This document shows positions 1 to 8,053 of a DNA stretch of 64,000 nucleotides, piece after piece (positions within the stretch are counted from its first letter, which is position 1; each line of letters starts with the position of its first letter). Under the pieces are notes generated by a model that did no database searches, was not told the DNA's origin, and was given only the letters and a program-made list of their open reading frames with translations. Both the position numbers and the translations under genes were made by a program. The stretch is from Paenibacillus sediminis (GTDB lineage Bacteria; Bacillota; Bacilli; Paenibacillales; Paenibacillaceae): NCBI RefSeq assembly GCF_017873765.1, contig NZ_JAGGKP010000001.1, positions 1,116,001 to 1,180,000 of the forward strand, read 5' to 3'.

Positions 1-208
1 TAAGATGACGGACTGTATCACCGCTAACACCAGTGTTAAGCACCCTTATTCCAAGTTGAGGATATACCGCTCTAAGGAGAGCATCTACATGAGATACATA
101 TCCGTTACCAAGTGCGCCGTATCCTCCTTCACCAACTGGTCTTGCCCGTCCAGAGTCCGTTATCGAGTCTCCAATAAAAAGCAGTGTATCACTCGCATGC
201 AGCTTCAT
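1..208 (-). CDS. SGNH/GDSL-family esterase, N-terminal part (cut by window edge)
   Basis: This is the first 69 codons of a hydrolase that runs off the left edge. Read on the minus strand, it begins MKLHASDTLLFIGDSITDSG. It therefore contains SGNH block I (Gly-Asp-Ser with the nucleophile serine at about residue 15) and later an N-T-G-V-S-G-D motif typical of block II. Family members are serine esterases, lipases or acetylxylan/rhamnogalacturonan acetylesterases. There is no signal peptide, so a cytoplasmic deacetylase is likely. The ATG at 206-208 is preceded by an AAGGAGAG ribosome binding site. The substrate cannot be told from this fragment. Confidence 0.85.
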   Translation of the reverse strand, partial: MKLHASDTLLFIGDSITDSGRARPVGEGGYGALGNGYVSHVDALLRAVYPQLGIRVLNTGVSGDTVRHL

Positions 209-305
209 CGTCCAACTCTCCTTCTTCTCTAACTCATCATATACCATCATTATACTGTAGAAACTCGAAATCAACCTTATATTTCCACAAAGTGAATTTC
301 ATCCA

Positions 306-1214
306 TTAATGAGATTCAACTTTTCGTCTAATATATGTCCACAGTGGTATGATTTGTTTTATTTCCATCAATAGTAGACTCGCCACAATGATGGAAACTC
401 CTAGCCACTGTTTTCCGCTGAGACGGTCATGTAATAGAAGAAAGCTTGCAAATAGAGTTACGATTGGCTCGAATGTACTTAAAATGGCGGCACGAGATGA
501 TCCAATTCTTTTTACACCTTCAAAAAAGAATTGAATGGCAATATACGTAGAGAATACAGTTACGCCGAGTAATGTTAGCCAGCTTATTGTACCGCTTATA
601 AAATGAATATCCCCTTTAACAAGACCCAAAAGCAGCAAAGAAATACCAGCAGAAGTCGTAATGTAAGATGAGCAAATCAATGGCGGTATATGTTTAACCA
701 GACGATTACTGATGACAATAAATATCGAGTATACAAGTGCAGAACCGAACGCTAACAGTTCGCCAAGCAAATTAGACTTAACCGAACTCGAACCCATAAC
801 GAGCAGAATCCCGATAAAGCTGAAAATCAAGACAGTGACTTTCCCAGTTGTAATCGGCTCACGGGAGGTGAATCGTAAGAGTATACATACCATCGCTGGG
901 TAAGAATAGAACAATATTTCAGACAGCGAAGGTGAAATATAATAGAAAGAGGTAAACAGCAAGGTACCCATAACGGCGTATCCACCAACCCCCATACCCA
1001 TCAGCGTAATCATCTCTTTCGTTGTTAGGCGAGACCATTGTTTAGTCAACAAAACCGTTAACCAGAATAAACATGCTGCAATTAAGAATCGATATGACAA
1101 TAAAGTACTGATCGTTACACCGTTCTTGTATGCATATTTCGCAAATATCCCCATTAATCCGAACCCTGCTGCTGAAATAAGAACCATGTATGTACCTTTC
1201 TGACTATTCCCCAT
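306..1214 (-). CDS. EamA/DMT-superfamily transporter
   Basis: This is a 302-residue integral membrane protein with about ten hydrophobic helices in two homologous halves, the normal size and layout of the EamA drug/metabolite transporter family. The first helix carries the A-A-G-F-G-L-M-G-I-F motif and the second half ends in an E-P-I-V-T-L segment, both family hallmarks. Members export amino acids or metabolites; the substrate cannot be assigned. The gene starts 18 bp after the MBL hydrolase on the same strand, so the two are probably co-transcribed. The start is preceded by a GGAGAGGGAAG purine run. Confidence 0.88.
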   Translation of the reverse strand: MGNSQKGTYMVLISAAGFGLMGIFAKYAYKNGVTISTLLSYRFLIAACLFWLTVLLTKQWSRLTTKEMITLMGMGVGGYAVMGTLLFTSFYYISPSLSEILFYSYPAMVCILLRFTSREPITTGKVTVLIFSFIGILLVMGSSSVKSNLLGELLAFGSALVYSIFIVISNRLVKHIPPLICSSYITTSAGISLLLLGLVKGDIHFISGTISWLTLLGVTVFSTYIAIQFFFEGVKRIGSSRAAILSTFEPIVTLFASFLLLHDRLSGKQWLGVSIIVASLLLMEIKQIIPLWTYIRRKVESH

Positions 1215-1232
1215 CTTTTCTTCTTCCCTCTC

Positions 1233-1985
1233 CTAGAAATGAATGACTTCACCATCTGCCGGAACGATAACTCGTTCTTGTAAATTGTTTGCGCTTATAA
1301 AAGTTAACAATTCCTGTCTTGTCAATAAGCAATGACTCCATGACTCCATATGAGCCGCAATCACCTTAGAATCTGCCGAATGCTTACAAACCTTCTTAAT
1401 GTGCTCCGGTGTCATCGTAATAGGTCCACCTTCCAAGAACTGCGCGGCACCAGCAAATACTACGATCACATCCGGTTTATATTCGGAGACGGCATCCTTC
1501 ACTTCTGTACACCATATCGTGTCACCGGCAATATAAAGAGTTGGCTCATGAGCTGATTGTAGAATGAACCCTGATACAGGCCCCATCTTCTGACCAAGTT
1601 CACCTGAACCATGCTGTCCAGACGTTCTTATGATCTGAATATTCTCGAATTTTACTGACTGTGTAACCGGCTCAACCCTATGAAAACCATGCGAACGAAC
1701 AAGCAGCTCATCCTCTGGTTGACAGTAAAATAAAATATCCTTCGGCAGCAGGGTCGCTGCCACCGCATCAAAATGATCCCGATGAGAATGTGTAAGCAGG
1801 ACAGCATCTGCCCTCAGCAATTCTGAGATATCGATTGTCAAGTTAACTGTTGGGTTTGGGTAAGAATTTGCAGCACCCGCGACTGTGGCCATCGCGCCTT
1901 GAGGACTTAACATGGGATCTACAACAATCTTCTTTCCGTTATAGCTAATCAATAGCGTTGCATGTCTTACGAGCTGGATGTTCAT
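1233..1985 (-). CDS. MBL-fold metal-dependent hydrolase (UlaG-like)
   Basis: This 250-residue protein has the metallo-beta-lactamase fold. It opens with H-A-T-L-L-I-S-Y-N-G-K and V-V-D-P-M-L, and has the metal-binding H-S-H-R-D-H motif at about residues 66-71. Further ligand candidates are His124 and Asp154 (I-A-G-D-T). This spacing matches the UlaG/YcbL branch of cytosolic Zn or Mn hydrolases, often phosphodiesterases or lactonases. The start has a good GGAGG site. It sits upstream of the EamA gene on the same strand, which suggests a shared metabolite, but no substrate can be named. Confidence 0.85.
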   Translation of the reverse strand: MNIQLVRHATLLISYNGKKIVVDPMLSPQGAMATVAGAANSYPNPTVNLTIDISELLRADAVLLTHSHRDHFDAVAATLLPKDILFYCQPEDELLVRSHGFHRVEPVTQSVKFENIQIIRTSGQHGSGELGQKMGPVSGFILQSAHEPTLYIAGDTIWCTEVKDAVSEYKPDVIVVFAGAAQFLEGGPITMTPEHIKKVCKHSADSKVIAAHMESWSHCLLTRQELLTFISANNLQERVIVPADGEVIHF

Positions 1986-2015
1986 GTCTTTTCCTCCGTT
2001 CGAATAAGGTACCTA

Positions 2016-2192
2016 TTAACGAAACCAAATTTCACTTAATTTCTTAATTCCTTGTTCAATCTGATCAAATGTTAGACTCGCAAAACCTATAAATAGATAC
2101 GGATTCTTAGCTTCTTCATAGGCCGTCCACATCTGACGAAGTGTATAAACTTTGATGCCTTCTAGCTCAGCCAGCTCAAGCTCCTTTTTCAT
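2016..2192 (-). pseudogene. C-terminal remnant of a MocR-type GntR/aminotransferase regulator
   Basis: A 58-codon frame reads through G-I-K-V-Y-T-L-R, then P-Y-L-F-I-G-F-A-S-L and ends I-K-K-L-S-E-I-W-F-R-stop. This matches the extreme C-terminal tail of PLP-binding MocR-family regulators and class-I aminotransferases (Y-x-L-G-F-A/G-S-L ... I-x-x-G-I-x-x-L). The roughly 400 preceding residues are absent. Its upstream end overlaps the 3' end of the MFS gene in a different frame, so a deletion or rearrangement seems to have joined the MFS gene to the tail of a lost neighbour. Identification rests on this short stretch only. Confidence 0.55.
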
Positions 2193-3402
2193 GAGATAAT
2201 GAAACTTCCGTTACACGCTGAGGGGCACTTCCTAATTTATAGAACACAATACTGCTTGCTGACACGAAGGCAAGAACTACAAACATCATCTGCCCTCCCC
2301 AGTTTGTGAGAAGATAAGTAGACACCCACGGTCCAGTAAAATTACCAAATTCAATCAGTGCAAAAGCACCAAAATACGTTCCAATCATGGCCGGCGGCGC
2401 AATACGATCTAACATCGAATACATCGCAGGAACAATCAATACTTCTCCGATCGTAAAAACAACCATGATGATAGAAAATTGCCAAGGAGTCCCTGCTGCC
2501 GCGTACCCCAACTCAGCTAGAGCAAATAGCGAACTGCCGACGAGGACGAGCGCAAAAGGGTGTCGTTTCTCAATTGTTTTGGTAAGAAGGAAATGAGAAA
2601 TGATCACGGTAACCGAATTAATCGTTAATAAAGTTGCCAATAGCTGCTCCCCATTCGAGAACTTTTCGGGTAAGTAAGCTGCCATAGAAACAGACCACAG
2701 TCCTTCAACCGATGTTGTTAGAATCCCTCCAATAACAAGCATGAGCAGAGAGCGATCTCTCCAAAGCACTGAAAATGCTTCATTCAAAGAAATTCGTTGT
2801 TCTCTTTGACGATCCTCCTGTGAAAGCGCAGCAGATGGTCCAAGACGATTAAACAATACCGCCAGCACACCTGCATATGCCAAATATACAATCCCTAATA
2901 AGTAGAACGAAAAGCTTCCCCCTACAACTCCCAGATATAAACCTAGCAGTGGTCCAACGCAATAACCTACATTAATGGCAAGATAACGGAGCGAATGGAC
3001 TTTCATTCGCAGTTCAGGCTGGGTTAAGTCCGCTGTTAACGCCCGTGATACAGGACTGAAGAACGATCCCAAAAACCCTCCAATCGAGAACAGCATAGCG
3101 ATCACTGCGACATGACTGAAGATGGCTATCCCAAAAAACTCAACACTCGAAAATATAAGCGATAGAAGCATTAAGCGTGTTCGTCCAAGCCGATCGGAGA
3201 ACGCTCCTCCAACAAATCCGCCAATCGTACTAAAAAATGCACCCAAACCTACAACGAAACCAATCGTTGTTAAGGACATTTCCGTTCGTTCAGTTAAGTA
3301 AATCGTAAGAAACGGATAGCTGAATGAACGAAACAGCGTTGTTAATAGTGAACCGATTAATATAACTCTGACTAAAGGATGAAGTGAATTAAACGTCTTC
3401 AT
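2176..3402 (-). CDS. MFS transporter (12-TM exporter type)
   Basis: This is a 408-residue major facilitator protein. The signature A motif appears after TM2 as G-G-A-F-S-D-R-L-G-R-T-R (about residues 63-75), and a long loop near residue 195 (Q-E-D-R-Q-R-E-Q-R) separates the two six-helix halves. It most resembles bacterial multidrug or metabolite exporters. The start codon overlaps the stop of the upstream ArsR-like regulator gene (TAATG). The two genes form an operon in which the regulator probably controls the exporter. The 3' end overlaps a MocR remnant, so the last few residues may not be ancestral. Confidence 0.88.
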   Translation of the reverse strand: MKTFNSLHPLVRVILIGSLLTTLFRSFSYPFLTIYLTERTEMSLTTIGFVVGLGAFFSTIGGFVGGAFSDRLGRTRLMLLSLIFSSVEFFGIAIFSHVAVIAMLFSIGGFLGSFFSPVSRALTADLTQPELRMKVHSLRYLAINVGYCVGPLLGLYLGVVGGSFSFYLLGIVYLAYAGVLAVLFNRLGPSAALSQEDRQREQRISLNEAFSVLWRDRSLLMLVIGGILTTSVEGLWSVSMAAYLPEKFSNGEQLLATLLTINSVTVIISHFLLTKTIEKRHPFALVLVGSSLFALAELGYAAAGTPWQFSIIMVVFTIGEVLIVPAMYSMLDRIAPPAMIGTYFGAFALIEFGNFTGPWVSTYLLTNWGGQMMFVVLAFVSASSIVFYKLGSAPQRVTEVSLSHEKGA

Positions 3403-4334
3403 TAGAGGTTATCCCCTCCAATATACGCTCTTAGAGATGCTGGAATTTCTTCAAAGGTCAGATGACGCTTTGTATAATATTCTGTTCCGCTCTTCCCATA
3501 CCTTGCCTTGATCATTCCGCAAAGACGCAGTGAGGTGATATGATAATGCGCATTACTCTTGGCCAGCTGTAAATGGGCAGCTATCGATTTCAATGTTTGC
3601 GGCTCTTGTTCTACTAATTTTAAAATTTTCAACCTATTAGCATCCGCAAGTGCCTTGAAAGCTCTAAGAAGCTTGGCTGGCGGCTCCAATTCATCCTTAG
3701 ACTCAGAGCTTACAGGATATTGACAGACAATAAGCCCCTTATAATAGTCGATAATACTGAACGGTGCTGAATGATGCTGAGGAACAAGAATGATTTGCTC
3801 CGTCTCTGGTTCTGGAACAATTTCCAGACCCATCGTTACAAGGTCGATGATCTCCTCATTCGTTAATTCATCAATAAGCGATTGAACATAACGTGCACTT
3901 TCTTCTAATTGAGGACTTATCTCTCTTTCAATTTCACCGAAATATTCATCGTTCCATCTCGTTAATACCTCTGTCACATGCGCCTGCATCGCAGACATAT
4001 TTTCATTGAAGTGTTGTATCCAAGGGATCATGCAATCATAAATTTCGCCAGGCGAAAGACCCTTTAACCAATGAATGAAAGTTGAAACCGACCGATCACC
4101 AGGACATTGCCATATTAACAGGCTTAACCGATGCAATACCTCTAACCTAGTATCGTTCAGTAATGCAGCAGTCTCTTCAGATAGACGCTCCCGAACTTGC
4201 TCACGCCATTTTCGATGATCTTGAATGTGCTTCTCGGAAGATGTCTGAGAATCAACATACTGATATAAACTGACGATTAATTCATACGCAGGTGCGTAAT
4301 CGATACTTAATTTCACAGAATTCATTTTGCTCAC
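3402..4334 (-). CDS. ArsR-like winged-helix transcriptional regulator with long N-terminal domain
   Basis: This is a 310-residue regulator. The C-terminal 90 residues form an ArsR-type winged helix: F-K-A-L-A-D-A-N-R-L-K-I-L-K-L, then L-K-S-I-A-A-H-L-Q-L-A-K-S-N-A-H-Y-H as the recognition helix, then a beta-wing ending Y-Y-T-K. The N-terminal 200 residues are largely helical and acidic and would be the effector or dimerisation part; I do not recognise them. The longest frame starts with GTG at 4334, and an in-frame ATG lies at 4325. It is translationally coupled to the MFS gene. A perfect operator-like palindrome lies just upstream, which suggests autoregulation. Confidence 0.85.
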   Translation of the reverse strand: MSKMNSVKLSIDYAPAYELIVSLYQYVDSQTSSEKHIQDHRKWREQVRERLSEETAALLNDTRLEVLHRLSLLIWQCPGDRSVSTFIHWLKGLSPGEIYDCMIPWIQHFNENMSAMQAHVTEVLTRWNDEYFGEIEREISPQLEESARYVQSLIDELTNEEIIDLVTMGLEIVPEPETEQIILVPQHHSAPFSIIDYYKGLIVCQYPVSSESKDELEPPAKLLRAFKALADANRLKILKLVEQEPQTLKSIAAHLQLAKSNAHYHITSLRLCGMIKARYGKSGTEYYTKRHLTFEEIPASLRAYIGGDNL

Positions 4335-4341
4335 CGTTTTC

Positions 4342-4359
4342 GTTATAAATTTTTATAAC
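4342..4359. promoter_or_regulatory. Operator-like palindrome upstream of the ArsR-like gene
   Basis: GTTATAAATTTTTATAAC has 8-bp arms with perfect symmetry about a 2-bp centre. It lies 8 bp upstream of the GTG start. A weaker related site (TTTATA, 8 bp, TATAAA) lies at about 4377-4396. The position and symmetry fit a binding site for the adjacent winged-helix regulator, as is usual for ArsR-type autoregulated operons. Confidence 0.5.
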
Positions 4360-4490
4360 AAGAATATCGTTCTAATTTTATATAACAAATTATAAATTGT
4401 CAATCATAACCAATTTGAAATTTATTAGGACAACAAAAAAAAGAAACTCAGCGCTTCTGCCAAGCTTCTTTTCATCATATGTACACTCTT

Positions 4491-4982
4491 CTATTCAAGC
4501 AATAATTGATAGAACATTACATCTCTCCATGCGCCGAATTTATACCCTACTTCTCTGAATGTCCCGATGAATTCAAAACCATATTTCAGATGGAGCTTAA
4601 CACTTTCTTCATTGCCGCCTGTAATACCAGCAATGATTGTATGATAACTTAGCTGCTTAGCCCGGTCGATGATTTCCTTAAGCAGTGTCGAACCTATTCC
4701 TTGTCCGCGATATCCATCAGCAATATAAAGTGACAGCTCAGCAGTTCTCGAATACGCTGGCTTCTCACGGAATGAAGACAGGCAGCAATACCCAACAATT
4801 TGAGAATCTAGCTCAGCGACAATTAACGGGTACTTACCACCGTATTTCTGAAACCATACTGTTCGCTGCTCTAGCGTCTGTTCTTCTAAGTCAAACGTGG
4901 ACACTAAATTTCTAATGGCTTCGTTATAAATATCTAGCATCTCGGGTAAATCATTCAGCTGCGCCTCTCTAATGCTCAACAT
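4491..4982 (-). CDS. GNAT N-acetyltransferase, phosphinothricin-acetyltransferase-like
   Basis: This GNAT enzyme of about 163 residues transfers acetyl from acetyl-CoA to an amine. It carries the opening I-R-E-A-Q-L-N-D-L-P, the A-E-L-S-L-Y-I substrate strand, the acetyl-CoA loop G-Y-R-G-Q-G-I-G-S, and the closing Y-G-F-E-F-I-G-T-F-R-E-V-G-Y-K. That pattern is typical of the PAT (Bar/YwnH-like) subfamily, which acetylates phosphinothricin, methionine sulfone or related amino acids. I place the start at the ATG at 4982, preceded by AGAGGTG at good spacing, rather than the in-frame ATG at 5003. It overlaps the end of the permease gene by 14 bp, so the two are likely co-expressed. Confidence 0.85.
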   Translation of the reverse strand: MLSIREAQLNDLPEMLDIYNEAIRNLVSTFDLEEQTLEQRTVWFQKYGGKYPLIVAELDSQIVGYCCLSSFREKPAYSRTAELSLYIADGYRGQGIGSTLLKEIIDRAKQLSYHTIIAGITGGNEESVKLHLKYGFEFIGTFREVGYKFGAWRDVMFYQLLLE

Positions 4983-6216
4983 GCAGAACACCTCTTGTTT
5001 CATTTAAATCCCGCTCCGTGCGGGTCCCTGACAATGTACAAGCCGAAATCACTGTAAAGACAAACACATATGCGCCCATCATTAAATAAGTTCGAGAAAA
5101 CCCTATACTGTCATATAATTGACCAACTACAGGTGCAAGTACGACTGACGCTAAAGTGCCGCTGAATTGGTAGCCTACTAAATACATGGTCGATGATACC
5201 CGTTTATTAAAGTGATAGCCAATATATTTGAAAATGGAAATGAACATAACAGGTAATTCAAATGAATGAATCAATTTAGTCGCCGCCACGAGCCATGGAT
5301 CCTCGGCAAGTCCTGAGCACGTAATCCGTATGCACATAAGCGCTCCGCCAAGAATCAACCCTCTCTTAGAGCCAATTTTACTCACAATCATTGGAGCGAT
5401 GAACATGCAGCCTGCTTCAGCAAGCACCTGTACACAGTTTAAATAGCCGTACATGCGGTTACCGATCTCTGGCGATTCAAATAACGAAGAGAAATAAACT
5501 GGGAACTGCTGATCATAAATCGTAAAGATACACGTGACTCCAACGATATACATCACAAAAGCCCAAAATTTCCGATTCCTTAAAAGTTCGGTAATATCAC
5601 TTAGCTTAATGCCATCTGACTTCGCTTGCGGAGTCTGTTCTTGATTAGAATCAACTCGGGAGAAGTAAAACAAAATTCCTAAAATGATAGCACCGATAGA
5701 GCAAATCCAAAAATTTAAATTTGCGCTTATGTTAAACGTCTGCCCAGCGAAAAAAGTAGCAGTGGCCCACCCTAACGAACCGAACATTCTCGCCTGCCCG
5801 TATTCAAAACCATCTTTTCGACCAATCTTTTCAACAAACGTCTCAATAGCCGCATTACCGGAAGTAAAAGTTGCGGCTAAGTACAGACTTCCGACGAGTG
5901 CGCCTAGCCAAATATTTTTTTGCAATAAAGGGGAGTACACAAATTCCACAAAAGGGCCAGCAGATAATAGAAGAACAATAATGAGCCAAAGTAAATGCTT
6001 GCGTAATCCCAGTTTGTCAGACAGCACACCATACAGCGGATGAATACAAAGCGCGGCTACTGAGTTGATAGCAAAAACAATTCCAGTCTGCGCACCGTCT
6101 AGTCCTGCTGCTTGCTTGAGCCAAATGCCAAACAAAGACATCGCAAATGAAAACGAAACGAAATAAAAATAGAAAAAACCGCTGAACGTCCAGTAGCTTG
6201 CTTTATTTTTAAACAT
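4969..6216 (-). CDS. LacY-type MFS oligosaccharide/H+ symporter
   Basis: This is a 415-residue, 12-TM transporter of the oligosaccharide:H+ symporter branch of MFS. The family features seen are the N-terminal Y-W-x-F-S-G-F-F-Y-F-Y-F run, P-L-Y-G-V-L-S-D-K-L-G-L-R-K after TM2, and Y-G-Q-A-R-M-F-G-S-L-G-W-A in TM5 (cf. the G-x-A-R-x-x-G-S-x-G-W/Y motif of LacY, CscB and RafB). It probably imports a disaccharide or related sugar with protons. No glycosidase lies next to it, so the sugar is not evident. Confidence 0.82.
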   Translation of the reverse strand: MFKNKASYWTFSGFFYFYFVSFSFAMSLFGIWLKQAAGLDGAQTGIVFAINSVAALCIHPLYGVLSDKLGLRKHLLWLIIVLLLSAGPFVEFVYSPLLQKNIWLGALVGSLYLAATFTSGNAAIETFVEKIGRKDGFEYGQARMFGSLGWATATFFAGQTFNISANLNFWICSIGAIILGILFYFSRVDSNQEQTPQAKSDGIKLSDITELLRNRKFWAFVMYIVGVTCIFTIYDQQFPVYFSSLFESPEIGNRMYGYLNCVQVLAEAGCMFIAPMIVSKIGSKRGLILGGALMCIRITCSGLAEDPWLVAATKLIHSFELPVMFISIFKYIGYHFNKRVSSTMYLVGYQFSGTLASVVLAPVVGQLYDSIGFSRTYLMMGAYVFVFTVISACTLSGTRTERDLNETRGVLHVEH

Positions 6217-6384
6217 GTTAGTCTGGTCTCCTTAACGTTCACTTATGTAATGACTGATGTAGAAAGTATATCATCATTAACACAAATGGGGTAACGAAAA
6301 CACATCCTTCCAAAAAATATGTTATTATATATCATTATTTGGTAGTTTACGTAGAGATTTGTCCAACATAAGGAGGCTCTTGAT

Positions 6385-7440
6385 ATGAAACTAGAAGATA
6401 ATATAGGAACGAAGCCTTTAAAAAGAACTGCGAATAACAGAAATCAAACGATAAGAAAACGTAAAATATGGGCAGCTATTGCTTGTTCCTTAGTCTTGAT
6501 CTGTATCGGAAGTTTTATGTTTCGAAAAGAACTTGCTATTTTACTATTCGACACTTTCATATCTAACAAGGTGGAAGCCACTTTGGACAATTCATATAAA
6601 CCTATCGGCAGCGAGTCTGAACAGCAGCAGGAGCAAACGCAGCCAGCAGATCAAAGCCTCTCCCCATTCTCCGTACTTCTGCTAGGCATTGATCAAAGAA
6701 AGAATGAGGCCGCTCGCTCAGATTCGATCATTTATTCCGTAATGCGTAAGAAAGATAATAAAATCCTTCTCTTGTCTATACCAAGGGATTCGAAAGCCTA
6801 TATCGTCGGAAAAGACTTTGAAACGAAAATAAACGCAGCGCACGCTTACGGCGGAGCCAAAATGAGTGTGGATACGGTAGAAAATTTGCTTCAGGTTCCA
6901 GTCAATTACTACGCTACGATTAACTTTGCTGGTTTGACTGAAATTGTAGATGCATTAGGCGGCGTAGAATTGCCAATTACGAAAGATATTGTTAATCGGC
7001 AAAAAATCCATGAGAAGTTTATAATCAAAGCTGGCAAACCTATTTATACCGGCGAAGAAGCATTAAATTACGTGCGCTACCGGGAAGATTCCGATATGAA
7101 TCGCACGGAAAGACAACGTATTTTCTTGAACTCCCTGATGAACCGAGTTCTGTCCTTGAATCAAATTACAAAGCTTCCACAACTTCTTGAAATCGCCGGC
7201 AGCAACTTTACAACGAATATGAAGTCTAATTTTATGATTGAACTGGCTAAAGATATATTTAAAAGTGGTCAAACACCGCAAATTGAAAGCTATATGCTGC
7301 GAGGAAGCGACGCTAAGGTCGATGGTGTTTATTATTATATCATTGATGAGCAGGATTTGAATTACGTAAAAGAGCTCCTTCAGAATTGGATGAATCCAAA
7401 TACCGACGAAGCGAATTTAATGATACCTAAGTCGAATTAA
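6385..7440 (+). CDS. LytR-CpsA-Psr (LCP) family wall-polymer ligase
   Basis: This 351-residue protein has a short cytoplasmic basic tail and one membrane helix (about residues 27-46). An extracellular LCP domain follows, starting at V-L-L-L-G-I-D-Q-R. Conserved Arg and Asp residues expected to bind pyrophosphate are visible in A-R-S-D-S-I and S-I-P-R-D-S, followed by K-I-N-A-A-H-A-Y-G-G and V-R-Y-R-E-D-S-D-M-N-R-T-E-R-Q-R. LCP enzymes transfer undecaprenyl-linked teichoic acid or capsule to peptidoglycan. It is monocistronic, with an AAGGAGG site before the ATG and a terminator right after the stop. Confidence 0.92.
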   Translation: MKLEDNIGTKPLKRTANNRNQTIRKRKIWAAIACSLVLICIGSFMFRKELAILLFDTFISNKVEATLDNSYKPIGSESEQQQEQTQPADQSLSPFSVLLLGIDQRKNEAARSDSIIYSVMRKKDNKILLLSIPRDSKAYIVGKDFETKINAAHAYGGAKMSVDTVENLLQVPVNYYATINFAGLTEIVDALGGVELPITKDIVNRQKIHEKFIIKAGKPIYTGEEALNYVRYREDSDMNRTERQRIFLNSLMNRVLSLNQITKLPQLLEIAGSNFTTNMKSNFMIELAKDIFKSGQTPQIESYMLRGSDAKVDGVYYYIIDEQDLNYVKELLQNWMNPNTDEANLMIPKSN

Positions 7441-7449
7441 CTTCATTCC

Positions 7450-7480
7450 GAGACCAGCTAAAACTAGTTTGGTCTCTTTC
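7450..7480 (+). terminator. Rho-independent terminator after the LCP gene
   Basis: A GAGACCA...TGGTCTC stem with 13-nt loop is followed by TTTC, 10 bp after the LCP stop codon. The structure is symmetrical enough that it could also end the convergent DinB transcript. Confidence 0.75.
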
Positions 7481-7504
7481 AATTTCTGGTTGTATACCAG
7501 CCTC

Positions 7505-7969
7505 TTAAACAAGCCCTTTACCAATGAAATTGGCGGATACAGGTTTTCTCCCTAATTCTCTAGACCAGATGGATAATTGGCCAATGTGATGAATTTCATG
7601 CGCGATGACGTGCCTCATCACTTCGCCGTATGTAAAAGATTCAGATTTGTCCCACGGTGTAATCAATATTTTCTTCTCTAAATCATCTGTCCACTTAACG
7701 ACAAAGCGCTCAACTTCCAGACGGCAGGCGTCCGAGAACTTCTTAACTCGTGCCAGCTCCATATAATCATTAAAATCCGGATCGAATACAGGCTCGCCTT
7801 GTAAGACACGAATCCAGCTCCACTCTACGTCAGCGATATGGAATAGTGTCTTTAGAATGGAGCCTGTTCCACCTATACGTTCACGAACAAGCTCTTCATG
7901 AGGCAATTCGCTGCAAAGGTCAAACCATTCATCTCTCACGATCCAGTTGTACCTGAATAATTTCTCCAA
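7505..7969 (-). CDS. DinB-family four-helix-bundle protein
   Basis: This is a 154-residue protein of the DinB/YfiT superfamily. The predicted metal triad is His at about position 46 (L-F-H-I-A-D-V-E-W-S-W) plus two histidines in V-I-A-H-E-I-H-H-I-G-Q-L. Members bind a divalent metal; some act as thiol-S-transferases (bacillithiol-dependent in Bacillota), but most are uncharacterised. The length is standard. An AGAGGAG site precedes the ATG. It is transcribed toward the LCP gene and stands alone. Confidence 0.85.
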   Translation of the reverse strand: MEKLFRYNWIVRDEWFDLCSELPHEELVRERIGGTGSILKTLFHIADVEWSWIRVLQGEPVFDPDFNDYMELARVKKFSDACRLEVERFVVKWTDDLEKKILITPWDKSESFTYGEVMRHVIAHEIHHIGQLSIWSRELGRKPVSANFIGKGLV

Positions 7970-8053
7970 TGATTCATCTCCTCTATTTGAATTGACAATA
8001 TCCCTCGGGATCTGGGTCTTTTACAATATTAACAAGAAGCATATCAGAAGTGA

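Noticed and set aside
5..232. 75-codon plus-strand open frame at the left edge
   Set aside because: It is antisense to the SGNH hydrolase start, which has a ribosome binding site and recognisable motifs.
5684..6043. 119-codon plus-strand open frame
   Set aside because: It is antisense to the LacY-like permease gene and has no motif or ribosome binding site.
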